Shown here one piece after another: positions 46,340 through 55,688 of a DNA stretch of 64,000 nt (its first letter is position 1; every line of letters begins with the position of its first letter). Both the position numbers and the translations under genes were made by a program. The notes under the pieces were generated by a model that saw only the letters and a program-made list of their open reading frames with translations, was not told the origin of the DNA and did not search any database. Source of the DNA: Ascidiaceihabitans sp. (GTDB lineage: Bacteria; Pseudomonadota; Alphaproteobacteria; Rhodobacterales; Rhodobacteraceae); contig JAPKAB010000012.1 in the NCBI GenBank assembly GCA_028825475.1, positions 1-64,000 of the forward strand. Direction: 5' to 3'.

Positions 46340-47500
46340 TCAGTCGAGTGGAACAACTTTTACGTCATTTCCAACAGCCGCCAATGCGATCTTGCCTTCA
46401 CAAAGGCGCAAGGCATCTTCGCCAAACACTTCTGCACGCCAGCCGGACACAGCGGCAACATCGCGCATGCCGCCCGCCATCGCATCCAAATCGGCAGCCG
46501 AGGCGATCAACTTGGCTGCAACACCGGCACTTTCGGTTTTGGCTTTTAAAAGCACACGCAGCAAATCAGCCAAGGCTGGGTTTACTTGCAGCTTCTCACG
46601 CCCACCCACAGGCTTTGGCGCACGATCTGCAGGCATACCAACGCCCTTAACAACAGCCGCTAAAATACCATCAGCAATTTCGCCGCGACGTGCTTCACGT
46701 AACAAGAGACGTGAACGGCTTAGGTCTTCCATAGTCTTTGGTTTGTTGCTGGCCAATTCGACCAATGCATCATCCTTGTACACACGGTTGCGCGGAACAT
46801 TACGGCTTTGGGCGTACTCTTCGCGAAAGGCAGCCAGCATTTGAACAACGGCCATGAATTTTGCGGTAGATGTGCGGGTCTTAACCCGTTTCCACGCATC
46901 AATCGGCTTGATAATATAGGTGTCAGGGTTGGTCAAAATGCCCAACTCTTCTTGGACCCAGTGACTGCGGTTGTTTTCTTCCAATTTCTTGGCAAGGAAC
47001 TCATAAACCTGACGCAGGTGGGTTACGTCACCAATCGCATAAGTCTTTTGCGCATCGGTCAATGGACGGCGTGACCAATCGGTGAAACGGGATGATTTAT
47101 CGACCTGCTCGCGCGCGATCTTTTTCACCAGTGTCTCATAGCCAACCTGTTCGCCAAAGCCACACACCATCGCGGCCACTTGGGTATCGAACAACGGCTC
47201 AGGAAACACTTGTGCATCCACAAAGAAGATTTCGAGATCTTGGCGCGCCGCATGGAATACTTTGACAACAGAGGTGTCGCGGAAAAGCTCATAGAGCGGC
47301 TCAAGTGATAGGCCTTCAACCAACGGATCAACCAAAACCGCGTTGCTGGCATCGGTGCCGGGCATCGCAAGTTGGATTAGACAAAGTTTGGAATAATAGG
47401 TGCGTTCGCGCAGGAACTCTGTGTCGATCGTGACATAGTCATGTTGACTGGCTTGGGTGCAATATTCGGCCAAAGCCTCGGTCGTTGTAATCGTGATCAT
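46340..47500 (-). CDS. rnd: Ribonuclease D
   Basis: A 386-residue 3'-5' exoribonuclease acting in tRNA maturation. The DEDD exonuclease motifs are visible: VTIDTEFLRERTYYS (D/E), HAARQDLEIFF (D) and YAIGDVTHLRQVYEFL (D with Tyr). One or two HRDC domains follow (RNVPRNRVYKDDALVELA). The length is typical. Confidence 0.93.
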   Translation of the reverse strand: MITITTTEALAEYCTQASQHDYVTIDTEFLRERTYYSKLCLIQLAMPGTDASNAVLVDPLVEGLSLEPLYELFRDTSVVKVFHAARQDLEIFFVDAQVFPEPLFDTQVAAMVCGFGEQVGYETLVKKIAREQVDKSSRFTDWSRRPLTDAQKTYAIGDVTHLRQVYEFLAKKLEENNRSHWVQEELGILTNPDTYIIKPIDAWKRVKTRTSTAKFMAVVQMLAAFREEYAQSRNVPRNRVYKDDALVELASNKPKTMEDLSRSRLLLREARRGEIADGILAAVVKGVGMPADRAPKPVGGREKLQVNPALADLLRVLLKAKTESAGVAAKLIASAADLDAMAGGMRDVAAVSGWRAEVFGEDALRLCEGKIALAAVGNDVKVVPLD

Positions 47501-47576
47501 GCGCTATTTGTCGTCCACAAAGTTAATATTTGAGACGTGGGTACACCATCGCACAAACGAATACCAGCATCGCAAT

Positions 47577-48167
47577 CTACAGGTACAGCACCGACGTCAT
47601 ACCGACGCAATACCGACGTAATACAGCAGGGTATAATTTGTGTTCTTGGACCAATATCCGAGCCGCCAAAGCATCAGGGGTATCACCGTCCAAAACGTCA
47701 ATTTTGGCCTGCCCCCAAATAGGCCCATCATCCAGCAGCGGTGTCACTTCATGGACTGTACAGCCATGGGTTTTGTCACCCGCTTCTAAAGCGCGCGCAT
47801 GAGTGTGCAGCCCCTTATATTTAGGTAAAAGCGATGGATGGATGTTCAGCATCTTGCCATGCCACGGTGTCACAAAACCTGCCGTCAAAACCCGCATAAA
47901 ACCAGCCAAACAGATCATGTCAGGGGAATGTCGGTCTAAAGCTTTGGACAGCTCCGATTCAAACGCGGCACGGTCTTTGCCAAAAGGACGGTGATCCACA
48001 ACCTCGGTCGCGATCCCCTGCTCCTTGGCCCATGCAATGCCGCCAGCATCGTGGTTGTTTGAGACAATGACACATGGACGCGCAGGGTGATCCCCCTGCA
48101 TGTCCTGCACCAATGCCTTCATATTTGATCCCCCTCCGGAGACAAATATAGCAACCCGTTTTGTCAC
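47577..48167 (-). CDS. purN: Phosphoribosylglycinamide formyltransferase PurN
   Basis: A 196-residue enzyme that formylates GAR with 10-formyl-THF. [19 protein letters not shown] opens it and [20 protein letters not shown] holds the catalytic Asn and His, with an Asp further along in [10 protein letters not shown]. Its ATG overlaps the purM stop by four bases. The last ~13 codons ([13 protein letters not shown]) are encoded by an 11-bp tandem repeat (47587-47630). Confidence 0.94.
   Translation of the reverse strand: MTKRVAIFVSGGGSNMKALVQDMQGDHPARPCVIVSNNHDAGGIAWAKEQGIATEVVDHRPFGKDRAAFESELSKALDRHSPDMICLAGFMRVLTAGFVTPWHGKMLNIHPSLLPKYKGLHTHARALEAGDKTHGCTVHEVTPLLDDGPIWGQAKIDVLDGDTPDALAARILVQEHKLYPAVLRRYCVGMTSVLYL
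47587..47630. repeat. Four 11-bp units (consensus NNATACCGACG) inside the 3' end of purN
   Basis: CAGCACCGACG, TCATACCGACG, CAATACCGACG and TAATACAGCAG follow head to tail. The third and fourth units and the pair at 22091-22112 share AATACCGACGTAATAC. Repeats within a coding end suggest spread of a small element or slippage. Confidence 0.75.
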
Positions 48168-49204
48168 AGAAGCGAGCCCTTATACGAGACGCCTTCCCCC
48201 TTATTAATATGACCCATTTCAACAACACCGTGTCCTGCATCCGTGAATGCAGCACGTGCCGCTTCAACCTTATCTGCTGGAACAACAGCAATCATTCCAA
48301 TGCCGCAGTTAAAGGTTTTGAGCAATTCAGCTTCTTCCATGCCACCCTGTGCAGCCAACCATTTGAACACTGCAGGCAGCTCCCAAGCATCCAAGTTGAT
48401 GTCGGCGCCCATGCCCTCTGTCAGGACACGTGGGAGGTTTTCTGTCAGGCCACCACCGGTGATATGGGCCAGTGCATTCACGTCATTCATCGCAGCAACC
48501 GCGCCTTTGACGTACAAGGTTGTTGGGGCCAACAAAGCCTCGCCCAACGTACCCTCAGCCCATGGGCAATCATCGCCCCATGCTAGGCCGGAATGTTCAA
48601 CCAATTTACGAACCAATGAGTAACCGTTTGAGTGCACACCAGAAGAGGTTAGGCCCAAGAGCACATCACCCTCGGCAACGTCCTTGGGCAGCTCAGCGCC
48701 ACGTTCCATCGCACCAACAGAGAAACCAGCAAGATCAAAATCGCCCGCTGGATACATCCCCGGCATTTCAGCAGTTTCGCCACCAATCAAAGCACAGCCA
48801 GATAGTTCACAACCCTTGGCAATACCCTCGATAATACGGGTCGCTTGGTCCAGCTCTAGCTTGCCCGTCGCGAAATAATCTAGGAAAAACAATGGTTCTG
48901 CGCCTTGGCAAACCAGATCGTTGACGCACATGGCGACCAGATCGATACCAACGCCGTCCACGTTGCCCGTATCAATCGCGATGCGCAGCTTGGTGCCAAC
49001 ACCGTCGGTAGCAGCCACTAGGATCGGGTCTTTGTACCCAGCCCCTTTAAGATCGAACATCGCGCCAAAGCCACCCAGCCCCGACATCACACCAGGGCGT
49101 GTCGTGCGTTTGGCAGCTGGTTTGATACGATCAACCAGTTCATTACCCGCATCAATATCGACACCTGCGTCTGCATAGGTGATCCCGTTTTTTTGAGTGC
49201 TCAT
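48164..49204 (-). CDS. purM: AIR synthetase PurM
   Basis: A 346-residue ATP-dependent cyclo-ligase converting FGAM to [34 protein letters not shown] and [15 protein letters not shown] are diagnostic. It is followed by purN with a 4-base overlap. Confidence 0.96.
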   Translation of the reverse strand: MSTQKNGITYADAGVDIDAGNELVDRIKPAAKRTTRPGVMSGLGGFGAMFDLKGAGYKDPILVAATDGVGTKLRIAIDTGNVDGVGIDLVAMCVNDLVCQGAEPLFFLDYFATGKLELDQATRIIEGIAKGCELSGCALIGGETAEMPGMYPAGDFDLAGFSVGAMERGAELPKDVAEGDVLLGLTSSGVHSNGYSLVRKLVEHSGLAWGDDCPWAEGTLGEALLAPTTLYVKGAVAAMNDVNALAHITGGGLTENLPRVLTEGMGADINLDAWELPAVFKWLAAQGGMEEAELLKTFNCGIGMIAVVPADKVEAARAAFTDAGHGVVEMGHINKGEGVSYKGSLL

Positions 49205-49278
49205 GGGCGTGGCTCCAGCGTTGAAAAAGACTATGGGCGCGAGTTACGACATTGTAGCGATTTGTGCAACGCTAAGGC

Positions 49279-49307
49279 TTGACCTTCGTGCATACCCCGA
49301 TTACCCA
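49279..49307 (+). promoter_or_regulatory. Candidate promoter of the CAT-anticodon tRNA
   Basis: TTGACC (49279-49284) and TACCCA (49302-49307) are separated by 17 bases and lie 12 bases before the tRNA. It fits a sigma-70-like promoter, by sequence inspection only. Confidence 0.4.
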
Positions 49308-49318
49308 AAGCCTATGGC

Positions 49319-49395
49319 GGGCCTGTAGCTCAGTTGGTTAGAGCAGAGCGCTCATAACGCTTTTGTCGTAGGTTCAAGTCCTACCGGGCCTACCA
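49319..49395 (+). tRNA. tRNA with CAT anticodon, probably tRNA-Ile2 (CAT read as lysidine)
   Basis: A 77-base tRNA. The acceptor stem is GGGCCTG with CGGGCCT (two G-T pairs), D arm GCTC...GAGC, anticodon stem GAGCG/CGCTT with loop CTCATAA, T-arm GTAGG-TTCAAGT-CCTAC, discriminator A and encoded CCA. The body (GGGCCTGTAGCTCAGTTGG) resembles alphaproteobacterial tRNA-Ile rather than elongator Met, so I favour Ile2; Met cannot be ruled out by eye. Confidence 0.9.
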
Positions 49396-49565
49396 TTTTT
49401 CGCCATCTTTCCTGATATTACAAATGGTTAGATGGATACGAATCTTGACAATCCACAGGCCGAATACCCCATAATCCAGCACGAAAAGGGCCCATTGTCA
49501 GCGGTCGACAAGCTGGTGCATTGGTCAATATTTTTGTAATTTTGTTCAAGCCAATCGTTTAACAA

Positions 49566-50849
49566 TCAACGCGCAATCACAATGTCTGCACGCAAGCCAC
49601 CCAAACGCTCGCTTTCACCCAATCGCAACACACCACCATGGGCACGAGCGATATCGGTTGCAATCGCTAGCCCTAGACCAACACTGCCACCCTTGTCCTG
49701 ATTGCGCGACGGATCAAGCCGCGTGAACGGACGCTGCGCCTCAGCGCGGCGATTTTCAGGAATACCGGGGCCATCGTCTTCCACACGCAGGCGCAAGAAC
49801 TTGTCTGTCAACACCATCGAAACTTCGGCCCTCGAGCCATAACGCACAGCATTTCCAATTAAATTGTCCAGCGCACGGCGCATCCCACCAAGACGCAACA
49901 TCACAGTGCCTTCGCCCTCACTGTGCACCAAAGACACGCCGCGTCCCGCGCGTGCGCAGTCTGCAACAACCTGTTCAATCCATGTTTGGACGACAACCGC
50001 TTCAGGTTCCATCGCCTGCCCACCCTTTGAAAACTCAAGGAATGCGTCTATCATGCCCTGCATTTCATCGACGTCTTGCTCCAACGGCTCGCGCTCGTCA
50101 TCATCCAGCATCGCAAGCGCCAAACGCATACGCGTTAGCGGCGTGCGCAAATCATGACTGACCCCCGATAACATCAATGTCCGGGTTTCAATTTGGCGTT
50201 CAATGCGGTTGCGCATATCAACAAAAGCAGTACCCGCTGAACGCACCTCTGTTGCACCAGTTGGCGAAAACGGCATGTTGTGGCCACGCCCAAAAGCCTC
50301 AGCGACTGTTGCCAAGCGTTTGATCGGGCGCAATTGGTTGCGTAAATAGATCAAGGCAATCAGGGTGAAAAGAAACCCATAGAACATCATATTTACAAAC
50401 AACTGATGGGGTTTGGCAGCTGAAATACGACCCCGATCGAACACAATCTCTTTTGCTTGACCGTCGACATCTGCAACCAAACGAACAAAATCATCATTAT
50501 AAAGGTCGATCACTTTGATCTGAGGTAAAATTTTGGTCAGGTTTCGGGTAATAATGACACCTGAAAAGTCGTACCAAAGGCGTGTGTTGGGTTCCGCCAG
50601 TGTATCACGCGAAACGTTAGAGAGCTTTATATCGAGAATGTCCAAGGTGGTTTCAAGTACACCTGACAATACCAGCTCAACCTCACGCGCGACAGTCGTG
50701 GACATTTGCATCGTGACGCCTTCAAAGTGGCGCTGCATGAAAACTACCGTAACAACCAGCTGCAAGACTACAACAGGCAGCATCAGGATCAATGCTGCAC
50801 GTCCATATAAACTGCGCGGCATATAGTGTTTGAGCCATTTAAAGATCAT
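49566..50849 (-). CDS. EnvZ-like sensor histidine kinase
   Basis: A 427-residue kinase. Two membrane segments (about 17-37 and 150-170) bracket a periplasmic domain; a HAMP linker (RNQLRPIKRLATVAEAFGRG) leads to the H-box MLSGVSHDLRTPLTRMRLA, then RALDNLIGNAVRYG and VEDDGPGIPE, GSVGLGLAIATDIARAHGG. No response regulator is adjacent, so it is an orphan in this window. The signal is unknown, with osmolarity suggested only by family. Confidence 0.88.
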   Translation of the reverse strand: MIFKWLKHYMPRSLYGRAALILMLPVVVLQLVVTVVFMQRHFEGVTMQMSTTVAREVELVLSGVLETTLDILDIKLSNVSRDTLAEPNTRLWYDFSGVIITRNLTKILPQIKVIDLYNDDFVRLVADVDGQAKEIVFDRGRISAAKPHQLFVNMMFYGFLFTLIALIYLRNQLRPIKRLATVAEAFGRGHNMPFSPTGATEVRSAGTAFVDMRNRIERQIETRTLMLSGVSHDLRTPLTRMRLALAMLDDDEREPLEQDVDEMQGMIDAFLEFSKGGQAMEPEAVVVQTWIEQVVADCARAGRGVSLVHSEGEGTVMLRLGGMRRALDNLIGNAVRYGSRAEVSMVLTDKFLRLRVEDDGPGIPENRRAEAQRPFTRLDPSRNQDKGGSVGLGLAIATDIARAHGGVLRLGESERLGGLRADIVIAR

Positions 50850-50894
50850 AACTAAACCATACGCACCTCAAGCCCCAAGCGAAAGACCCATCCC

Positions 50895-51806
50895 ATGACG
50901 CCACCAGATGATTTCAATCCCCAACTCGGCTTGGCAGAGACCCTTGAACCTGGGGTACGCCGTATCGTGGCCCCTAACCCCTCTCCGATGACCTACCGTG
51001 GCACCAACACCTATTTGGTCGGCACAACGGATCTTGCGGTGATTGATCCAGGGCCAGATGACGCAACACATCTTCAGGCGATTCTGAACGCAGTTGGGCC
51101 GGACCAAAAGATCACGCATATCATCGTCACACACACGCACCTCGATCACTCTCCCCTTGCCCGCACCCTCGCCAAATCAACCGGTGCGCCCATCATCGCA
51201 TTCGGGGATGCCACTGCAGGACGCAGTGAGGCAATGATCAGACTCGCTGAAACAGGCATGGTTGGAGGCGGCGAAGGAATCGATCACGACTTCAAACCAG
51301 ATAATATTGTCGAGGACGCTGACTATATAAACGGTAGCGATTGGCAGCTTGAGGTGATCCATACGCCGGGCCATATCGGCAATCACATCTGTTTGGCATG
51401 GAAAGACCTTTGCTTTACCGCCGATCACGTGATGGGTTGGGCCAGCTCACTGGTGTCGCCACCTGACGGAGATCTAACCGATTTCATGGAATCCTGCGCA
51501 AAATTAGAAGATCACGATTGGAGAATCTTTTATCCAGGTCATGGCGGCCCCGTCGCGGACCCCGCAGAGCGCCTTGATTGGCTGATTGAACACCGCCTCA
51601 ACCGTGAAACGTCCATTCTGGAGCTTCTTGAGGAAGCACCTGCCACAGCACAAGAGTTGGCCAAGGCTATATACACAGATACACCACCGGCATTGCTGGG
51701 TGCTGCAGCGCGCAACGTTCTTGCGCATCTAATTGATTTGGTAGGACAATCTGAAGTATCAGCTCTGGGAAAACTATCTGAAAACACCCAATTCATTCGA
51801 TTGTAA
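50895..51806 (+). CDS. Metallo-beta-lactamase fold hydrolase (LACTB2-like)
   Basis: A 303-residue enzyme. The metal site is HIIVTHTHLDHSPLARTLA (HxHxDH), with a further His in VIHTPGHIGNH and Asp in FTADHVMGW and His in FYPGHGGPV. The C-terminal winged-helix-like tail (EAPATAQELAKAIY) is typical of the LACTB2/YflN group, which includes ribonucleases and thioesterases. The substrate is unknown. It is divergent from the EnvZ-like gene, with a 45-base gap. Confidence 0.88.
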   Translation: MTPPDDFNPQLGLAETLEPGVRRIVAPNPSPMTYRGTNTYLVGTTDLAVIDPGPDDATHLQAILNAVGPDQKITHIIVTHTHLDHSPLARTLAKSTGAPIIAFGDATAGRSEAMIRLAETGMVGGGEGIDHDFKPDNIVEDADYINGSDWQLEVIHTPGHIGNHICLAWKDLCFTADHVMGWASSLVSPPDGDLTDFMESCAKLEDHDWRIFYPGHGGPVADPAERLDWLIEHRLNRETSILELLEEAPATAQELAKAIYTDTPPALLGAAARNVLAHLIDLVGQSEVSALGKLSENTQFIRL

Positions 51807-51887
51807 GCTTAAAGGTAAATTATTTTCAATAAATGCGAAAAAGGCTCTGGACGAGGCAAAACACCCTCGCTATATCACCCATACCGT

Positions 51888-51962
51888 TCCGGCGTAGCTC
51901 AGCGGTAGAGCAGTTGACTGTTAATCAATTTGTCGTAGGTTCGATCCCTACCGCCGGAGCCA
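51888..51962 (+). tRNA. tRNA-Asn (GTT)
   Basis: A 75-base tRNA: acceptor TCCGGCG/CGCCGGA, discriminator G, encoded CCA, D arm GCTC...GAGC, anticodon loop CTGTTAA giving GTT, and T-arm GTAGGTTCGATCCCTAC. The interrupted integrase starts 165 bases downstream, so the tRNA is a likely integration target. Confidence 0.96.
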
Positions 51963-52035
51963 ATTCTCCTTTAAGCGTTTGATTACAAACGTTATCTCAA
52001 ATTAGGTTCGTTCGAATCTTTGAGTGCATAGGAGT

Positions 52036-52072
52036 TTGGTTACACAAGAGGTCACACACCAAGTGACACAGC
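52036..52072 (+). repeat. Three GTNACAC-like repeats, possible integrase arm sites
   Basis: Between tRNA-Asn and the integrase gene, GGTTACAC, GGTCACAC and AGTGACAC recur every 11 bases (about 52038-52068). The even spacing suggests a protein-binding array such as integrase arm sites; this is inference. Confidence 0.4.
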
Positions 52073-52127
52073 TCTTGTTGGATTTATATCATCCACTTCT
52101 GTCAGCCCCCAATAAAAGGGGCACATT

Positions 52128-54104
52128 ATGGCTCAAGCACAATATCTATTCCTCAAGGGTGGCATCTACTATTTTCGCCGCCGCATTTCTGGTTTTCCAC
52201 AGAAAACGCCACCCCTGATGGTGTCCTTGGGTAGTAAAGACCTGAAACAAGCCCTTTATTTAGTTCAACAAGTACAAACGGAATATTGCGCCATGTTGAA
52301 CAACTTTATCTTCATAAACCCTCCATTGCCGGAGGATTTGATCAGAACCTATACATCCACACGTTTGCGCCGTTTTGTCCGGGATATGCAGCGCAACACA
52401 CGTATGGCACGGATGATGGGCCGCACATCCGATAAAGATCATGTGCGCTTGGAACTCTACAAAGTCGTTTTGCGAACAATGCTGGAGTGCGGTATGCAAA
52501 AAGCGTTTCCGGTACGGTGCATCGATCCGGAATGGACCAAGGACGAACTGGAAACAGTTATGACCCTTTATGATCAAGAGTTCCGCAAACTAATGTCTCA
52601 TGACGGACGTGCTGCGCTTGAAACTGAGTTTATGAATACAACAGGTACAGATCCCAAGGTTGCAAACACCCGCGAGCATGAGTGCCAAATCTTAGAGGCT
52701 CATTTGAATGCAAAACTCGCAGCTTTTGAGGCCGTGCAAAGCACGCCAAATGCCCAACTGGAAGCTTATCAAAAAGAAGCTCAAGCATTTGTCCAAACAG
52801 ATACACAGGTCGTATTCACAGTTCCTCTCCCTGCCCCAAATGTGCTGGAAATCCCACACAAAAAAACATCTTTTTTAGTACGATCTACCCTGCAAGCTCC
52901 GGACAATCTAACGATACGCATGCTTGCTGACATGCATGATGCGGCGCAAAGTTCAGAACCAAATAGTAAGTCAGGCTACACCTCAGACATCGCATCGGTG
53001 TATTGGCGCATGGTTGCAACTGACGGCCTCAGTGATGGTGTTGCACGGCAACGCGCTTCTGATTTACGTCTATTCTCTCTGGTTACAGGCATCGTGGATG
53101 TCACCGCAATTGAACAATTCCACCTGAGTCAATATCGTGATGCGCTGTCCAAAGTTCCAAAGACGTTTCTACGCTCGGACAAGGATCAAGACCTTACCAT
53201 CAAAGCCCTTATGGCCAGATCAGAGCTCAACGCTGCCTCAGATATCGGCTTGTCGGCAACGACCATGCGCCGCCATTTAAAATCCGTAGAACTACTTTTG
53301 AAACGTGCAAAATCCGAGGGTCATGAACAAGCCATTGGCTTGGATGTGACGCTTCTCAAACCCAAAACCAAACCGAATACACCCGCCCATAAACGACGTG
53401 CCGTGTTCAAGTTGGATGAGTTGCACAACGTGTATAGCCATTCCGCATGGCAAGGTTGCCAAAGTGCAGGCCGCAGGCATATGTCCGGAGATGAAATCAT
53501 CAAGGATTCACGCTATTGGGTCCCCCTTATTCTCGCTTACACAGGCGCACGGCGTGCCGAGATTTCCGGCCTTCTGACAAATGATATCGAGACTATCGAC
53601 GGCATCCCTTGCTTCAATATTCGCGCCAATCAGTATCGTGGAATTAAGGGCGAAAGTGAAAGCGAAGGTGCTCAGAAAAACCGGATCATCCCAATCCATC
53701 CACACTTAATTGAACTCGGATTACTGGATCATGCCAACAGTCAAAGCAACTCACTTCAGGACCTGCTGTTTCCGGACATCTTGCCCACAGCACGTTACAA
53801 AGGGCGAGATAGAAAGCAGACTGCATCCGGGAAGATTGGCGATAGCTTGGACGATTTTTGGCGCAAATCTTTGCGATTAACCTTGGATGGAAACCCGCGA
53901 AAATTGTGCATGCACAGCTTACGGCACTACGTGAACCATCAACTCATCCACCAGCCAAACATCCACTAAGTCACTCGATTTGATTTACTAGGGCACATCG
54001 AAAGCGGTGATGCGGCGCAGTCGATCAATACCAGTACCTACCGCGATGAGACTGGCGTGGCCCAAAAATACGCAGCAATTTCATCGCTCCAGTATTTGTT
54101 TTGA
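52128..54104 (+). pseudogene. Tyrosine recombinase/integrase with in-frame stop before the catalytic tyrosine
   Basis: From the ATG at 52128 (AAGGGG upstream) an open frame of 613 codons runs to TAA at 53967. It has an N-terminal DUF6538-like segment (FLKGGIYYFRRRISGFP), a long helical middle, and the catalytic core: Arg I in LAYTGARRAEISGLL and HSLRHYVNH (HxxR box). Past the TAA the same frame continues as VTRFDLLGHIESGDAAQSIN and STYRDETG, containing LGH and the Tyr nucleophile, to TGA at 54102-54104. So a single nonsense codon removes the tyrosine. It is probably inactive unless read through. Confidence 0.85.
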
Positions 54105-54477
54105 GCAACCAAACAAACAGTTTAGCCAAGCAAGGCCGACTTGCTATGATGCTGGCACAGCGAATGTCATGGTATCCTGAAGCAGACCTTGGTGCTTTGC
54201 GCAGCGAACGGCTTCTTCGAGCCCAGACTTCCGGATTGCCGGATCGCAGCTAAGGTCTTCTTTCGGGAATTGAAAATTTTGTACCTGTGAACACGTCTGA
54301 TACTGAACATTGTCCAATTGGCAGTTTGCTGCAGTGCGGATTTCCAAAAGCGGACATTGCCAAACGACGCAGAGTCTATCTTATGTCAAATTAAGATGAT
54401 GCTAGTGTGTTGAGAACTATACGATTCTAAATCCATGCAAAAAGCGGTACGTCGGAATTGCTCAAACTGTGGTTGAA

Positions 54478-54930
54478 CTAGCGTTGCAGCGTTAGCAGTT
54501 GATATGCCATCCGCGCGTCATCAGCCGATATCAACGGCATCCCTCGCGCAATCCAGCCTGGCCCGCGATCATTGCCGATCATGCCTTCGGATACATCTAC
54601 TACGTCCTCAAACCCGTTCTGAGAAAGGAATGAGACGACATACTCGGTCCGCCCACCTGTCGCGCAAATCAAACCGATTGTTTTGCCATGATCCGCATTC
54701 AATATCGCGGTGATCTGCTGTGGAAAATCTGGGTTATGCATCGTCAGAGCAATCGCTCCTTGCGCGACCCCGGTTTCCGCCCACTCTCCTGGACTGCGAA
54801 TATCGATCAGGATCATCTCATTGCTGGCCACTGCGTTGGCGGCTTCCGGCGCTGACATGATCAACGGTTCGGCGCTAACCGTTCCGACGGTTCCAAGAAA
54901 TAGAAGTGAGAATAAGAAGATGCGGATCAT
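54478..54930 (-). CDS. Secreted rhodanese-like protein
   Basis: A 150-residue protein with a signal peptide (IFLFSLLFLGTVGTVSAEP) and a rhodanese domain. The active Cys is in LICATGGRTEYV (C-x4-R loop), with LIDIRSPGEWAETG before it. It would act in the periplasm on sulfane sulfur. The region 54105-54477 upstream toward the integrase has no gene I can support. Confidence 0.87.
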   Translation of the reverse strand: MIRIFLFSLLFLGTVGTVSAEPLIMSAPEAANAVASNEMILIDIRSPGEWAETGVAQGAIALTMHNPDFPQQITAILNADHGKTIGLICATGGRTEYVVSFLSQNGFEDVVDVSEGMIGNDRGPGWIARGMPLISADDARMAYQLLTLQR

Positions 54931-54981
54931 ATCGTCCCCTTTTTGTGTTCGTTTTAGTGAGGCAACCTGAGACTCTAAATC

Positions 54982-55677
54982 TCAAACAACCACATGAAAT
55001 AGCGACCCTACGACTGCGGTCGCGGCCATAGCTGCCGCACCCCAAAGTGTGACGCGCGTCGCACCTCGGATAATCCCAGCGCCTCCAGCAAGTGCGCCAA
55101 GACTGCCTAGTATTGCCAGAAAACCAAGGGTCGCAACCGAGACAATGAGACCAATCTGGTCTGGCGGAGCGATCAATACAATTAGCAGTGGTGGAGCAGC
55201 GCCGATTGCAAAAGTCATTGCCGAAGTCACTGCCGCCTGCAACGGGCGCGCCGTGGATGTGTCCGTGATGCCCAGTTCTTCACGCGCATGAGCACCAAGG
55301 GCATCATGCAGTGTCAATTGCTTGGCCACCTCTAGCGCCGTTTTACCTTCCACCCCGCGTTTGATAAATGTCGCGGCAAGTTCTTCCAGTTCCTCCTCGG
55401 GCTGATCAATAAGTTCTTGTCGTTCCTTAGCCAAATCAGCCGCTTCAGTATCTGACTGCGAACTAACCGAAACATACTCGCCTGCCGCCATCGACATCGC
55501 ACCGGCAACAAGCCCCGCTGTCCCTGCGAGCAAAACCTCTTCTGTTCCGGGCACCGCAGCAGCAACGCCAACAATGATACTTGCCGTAGACACAATACCG
55601 TCGTTAGCCCCCAAAACAGCCGCGCGCAGCCACCCTATTCGCGACATATTGTGGTGTTCGGTGTGCCTAGTGTTCAT
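54982..55677 (-). CDS. VIT1/CCC1 family transporter (Fe/Mn type)
   Basis: A 231-residue protein with five membrane helices. The first, MSRIGWLRAAVLGANDGIVS, carries the conserved Asp and Asn-Asp, and GAMSMAAGEYVSVSSQSDTE has the second family motif. The cytoplasmic Glu-rich segment (QELIDQPEEELEELAATF) binds metal in relatives. It probably exports or stores iron or manganese. It follows the SulP gene by 11 bases. Confidence 0.87.
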   Translation of the reverse strand: MNTRHTEHHNMSRIGWLRAAVLGANDGIVSTASIIVGVAAAVPGTEEVLLAGTAGLVAGAMSMAAGEYVSVSSQSDTEAADLAKERQELIDQPEEELEELAATFIKRGVEGKTALEVAKQLTLHDALGAHAREELGITDTSTARPLQAAVTSAMTFAIGAAPPLLIVLIAPPDQIGLIVSVATLGFLAILGSLGALAGGAGIIRGATRVTLWGAAAMAATAVVGSLFHVVV

Positions 55678-55688
55678 TTTCTGCCTTC

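Noticed and set aside
54144-54347. Minus-strand 67-codon frame between integrase and rhodanese
   Set aside because: Looks partly protein-like but has no ribosome site or recognisable domain; may be a remnant.
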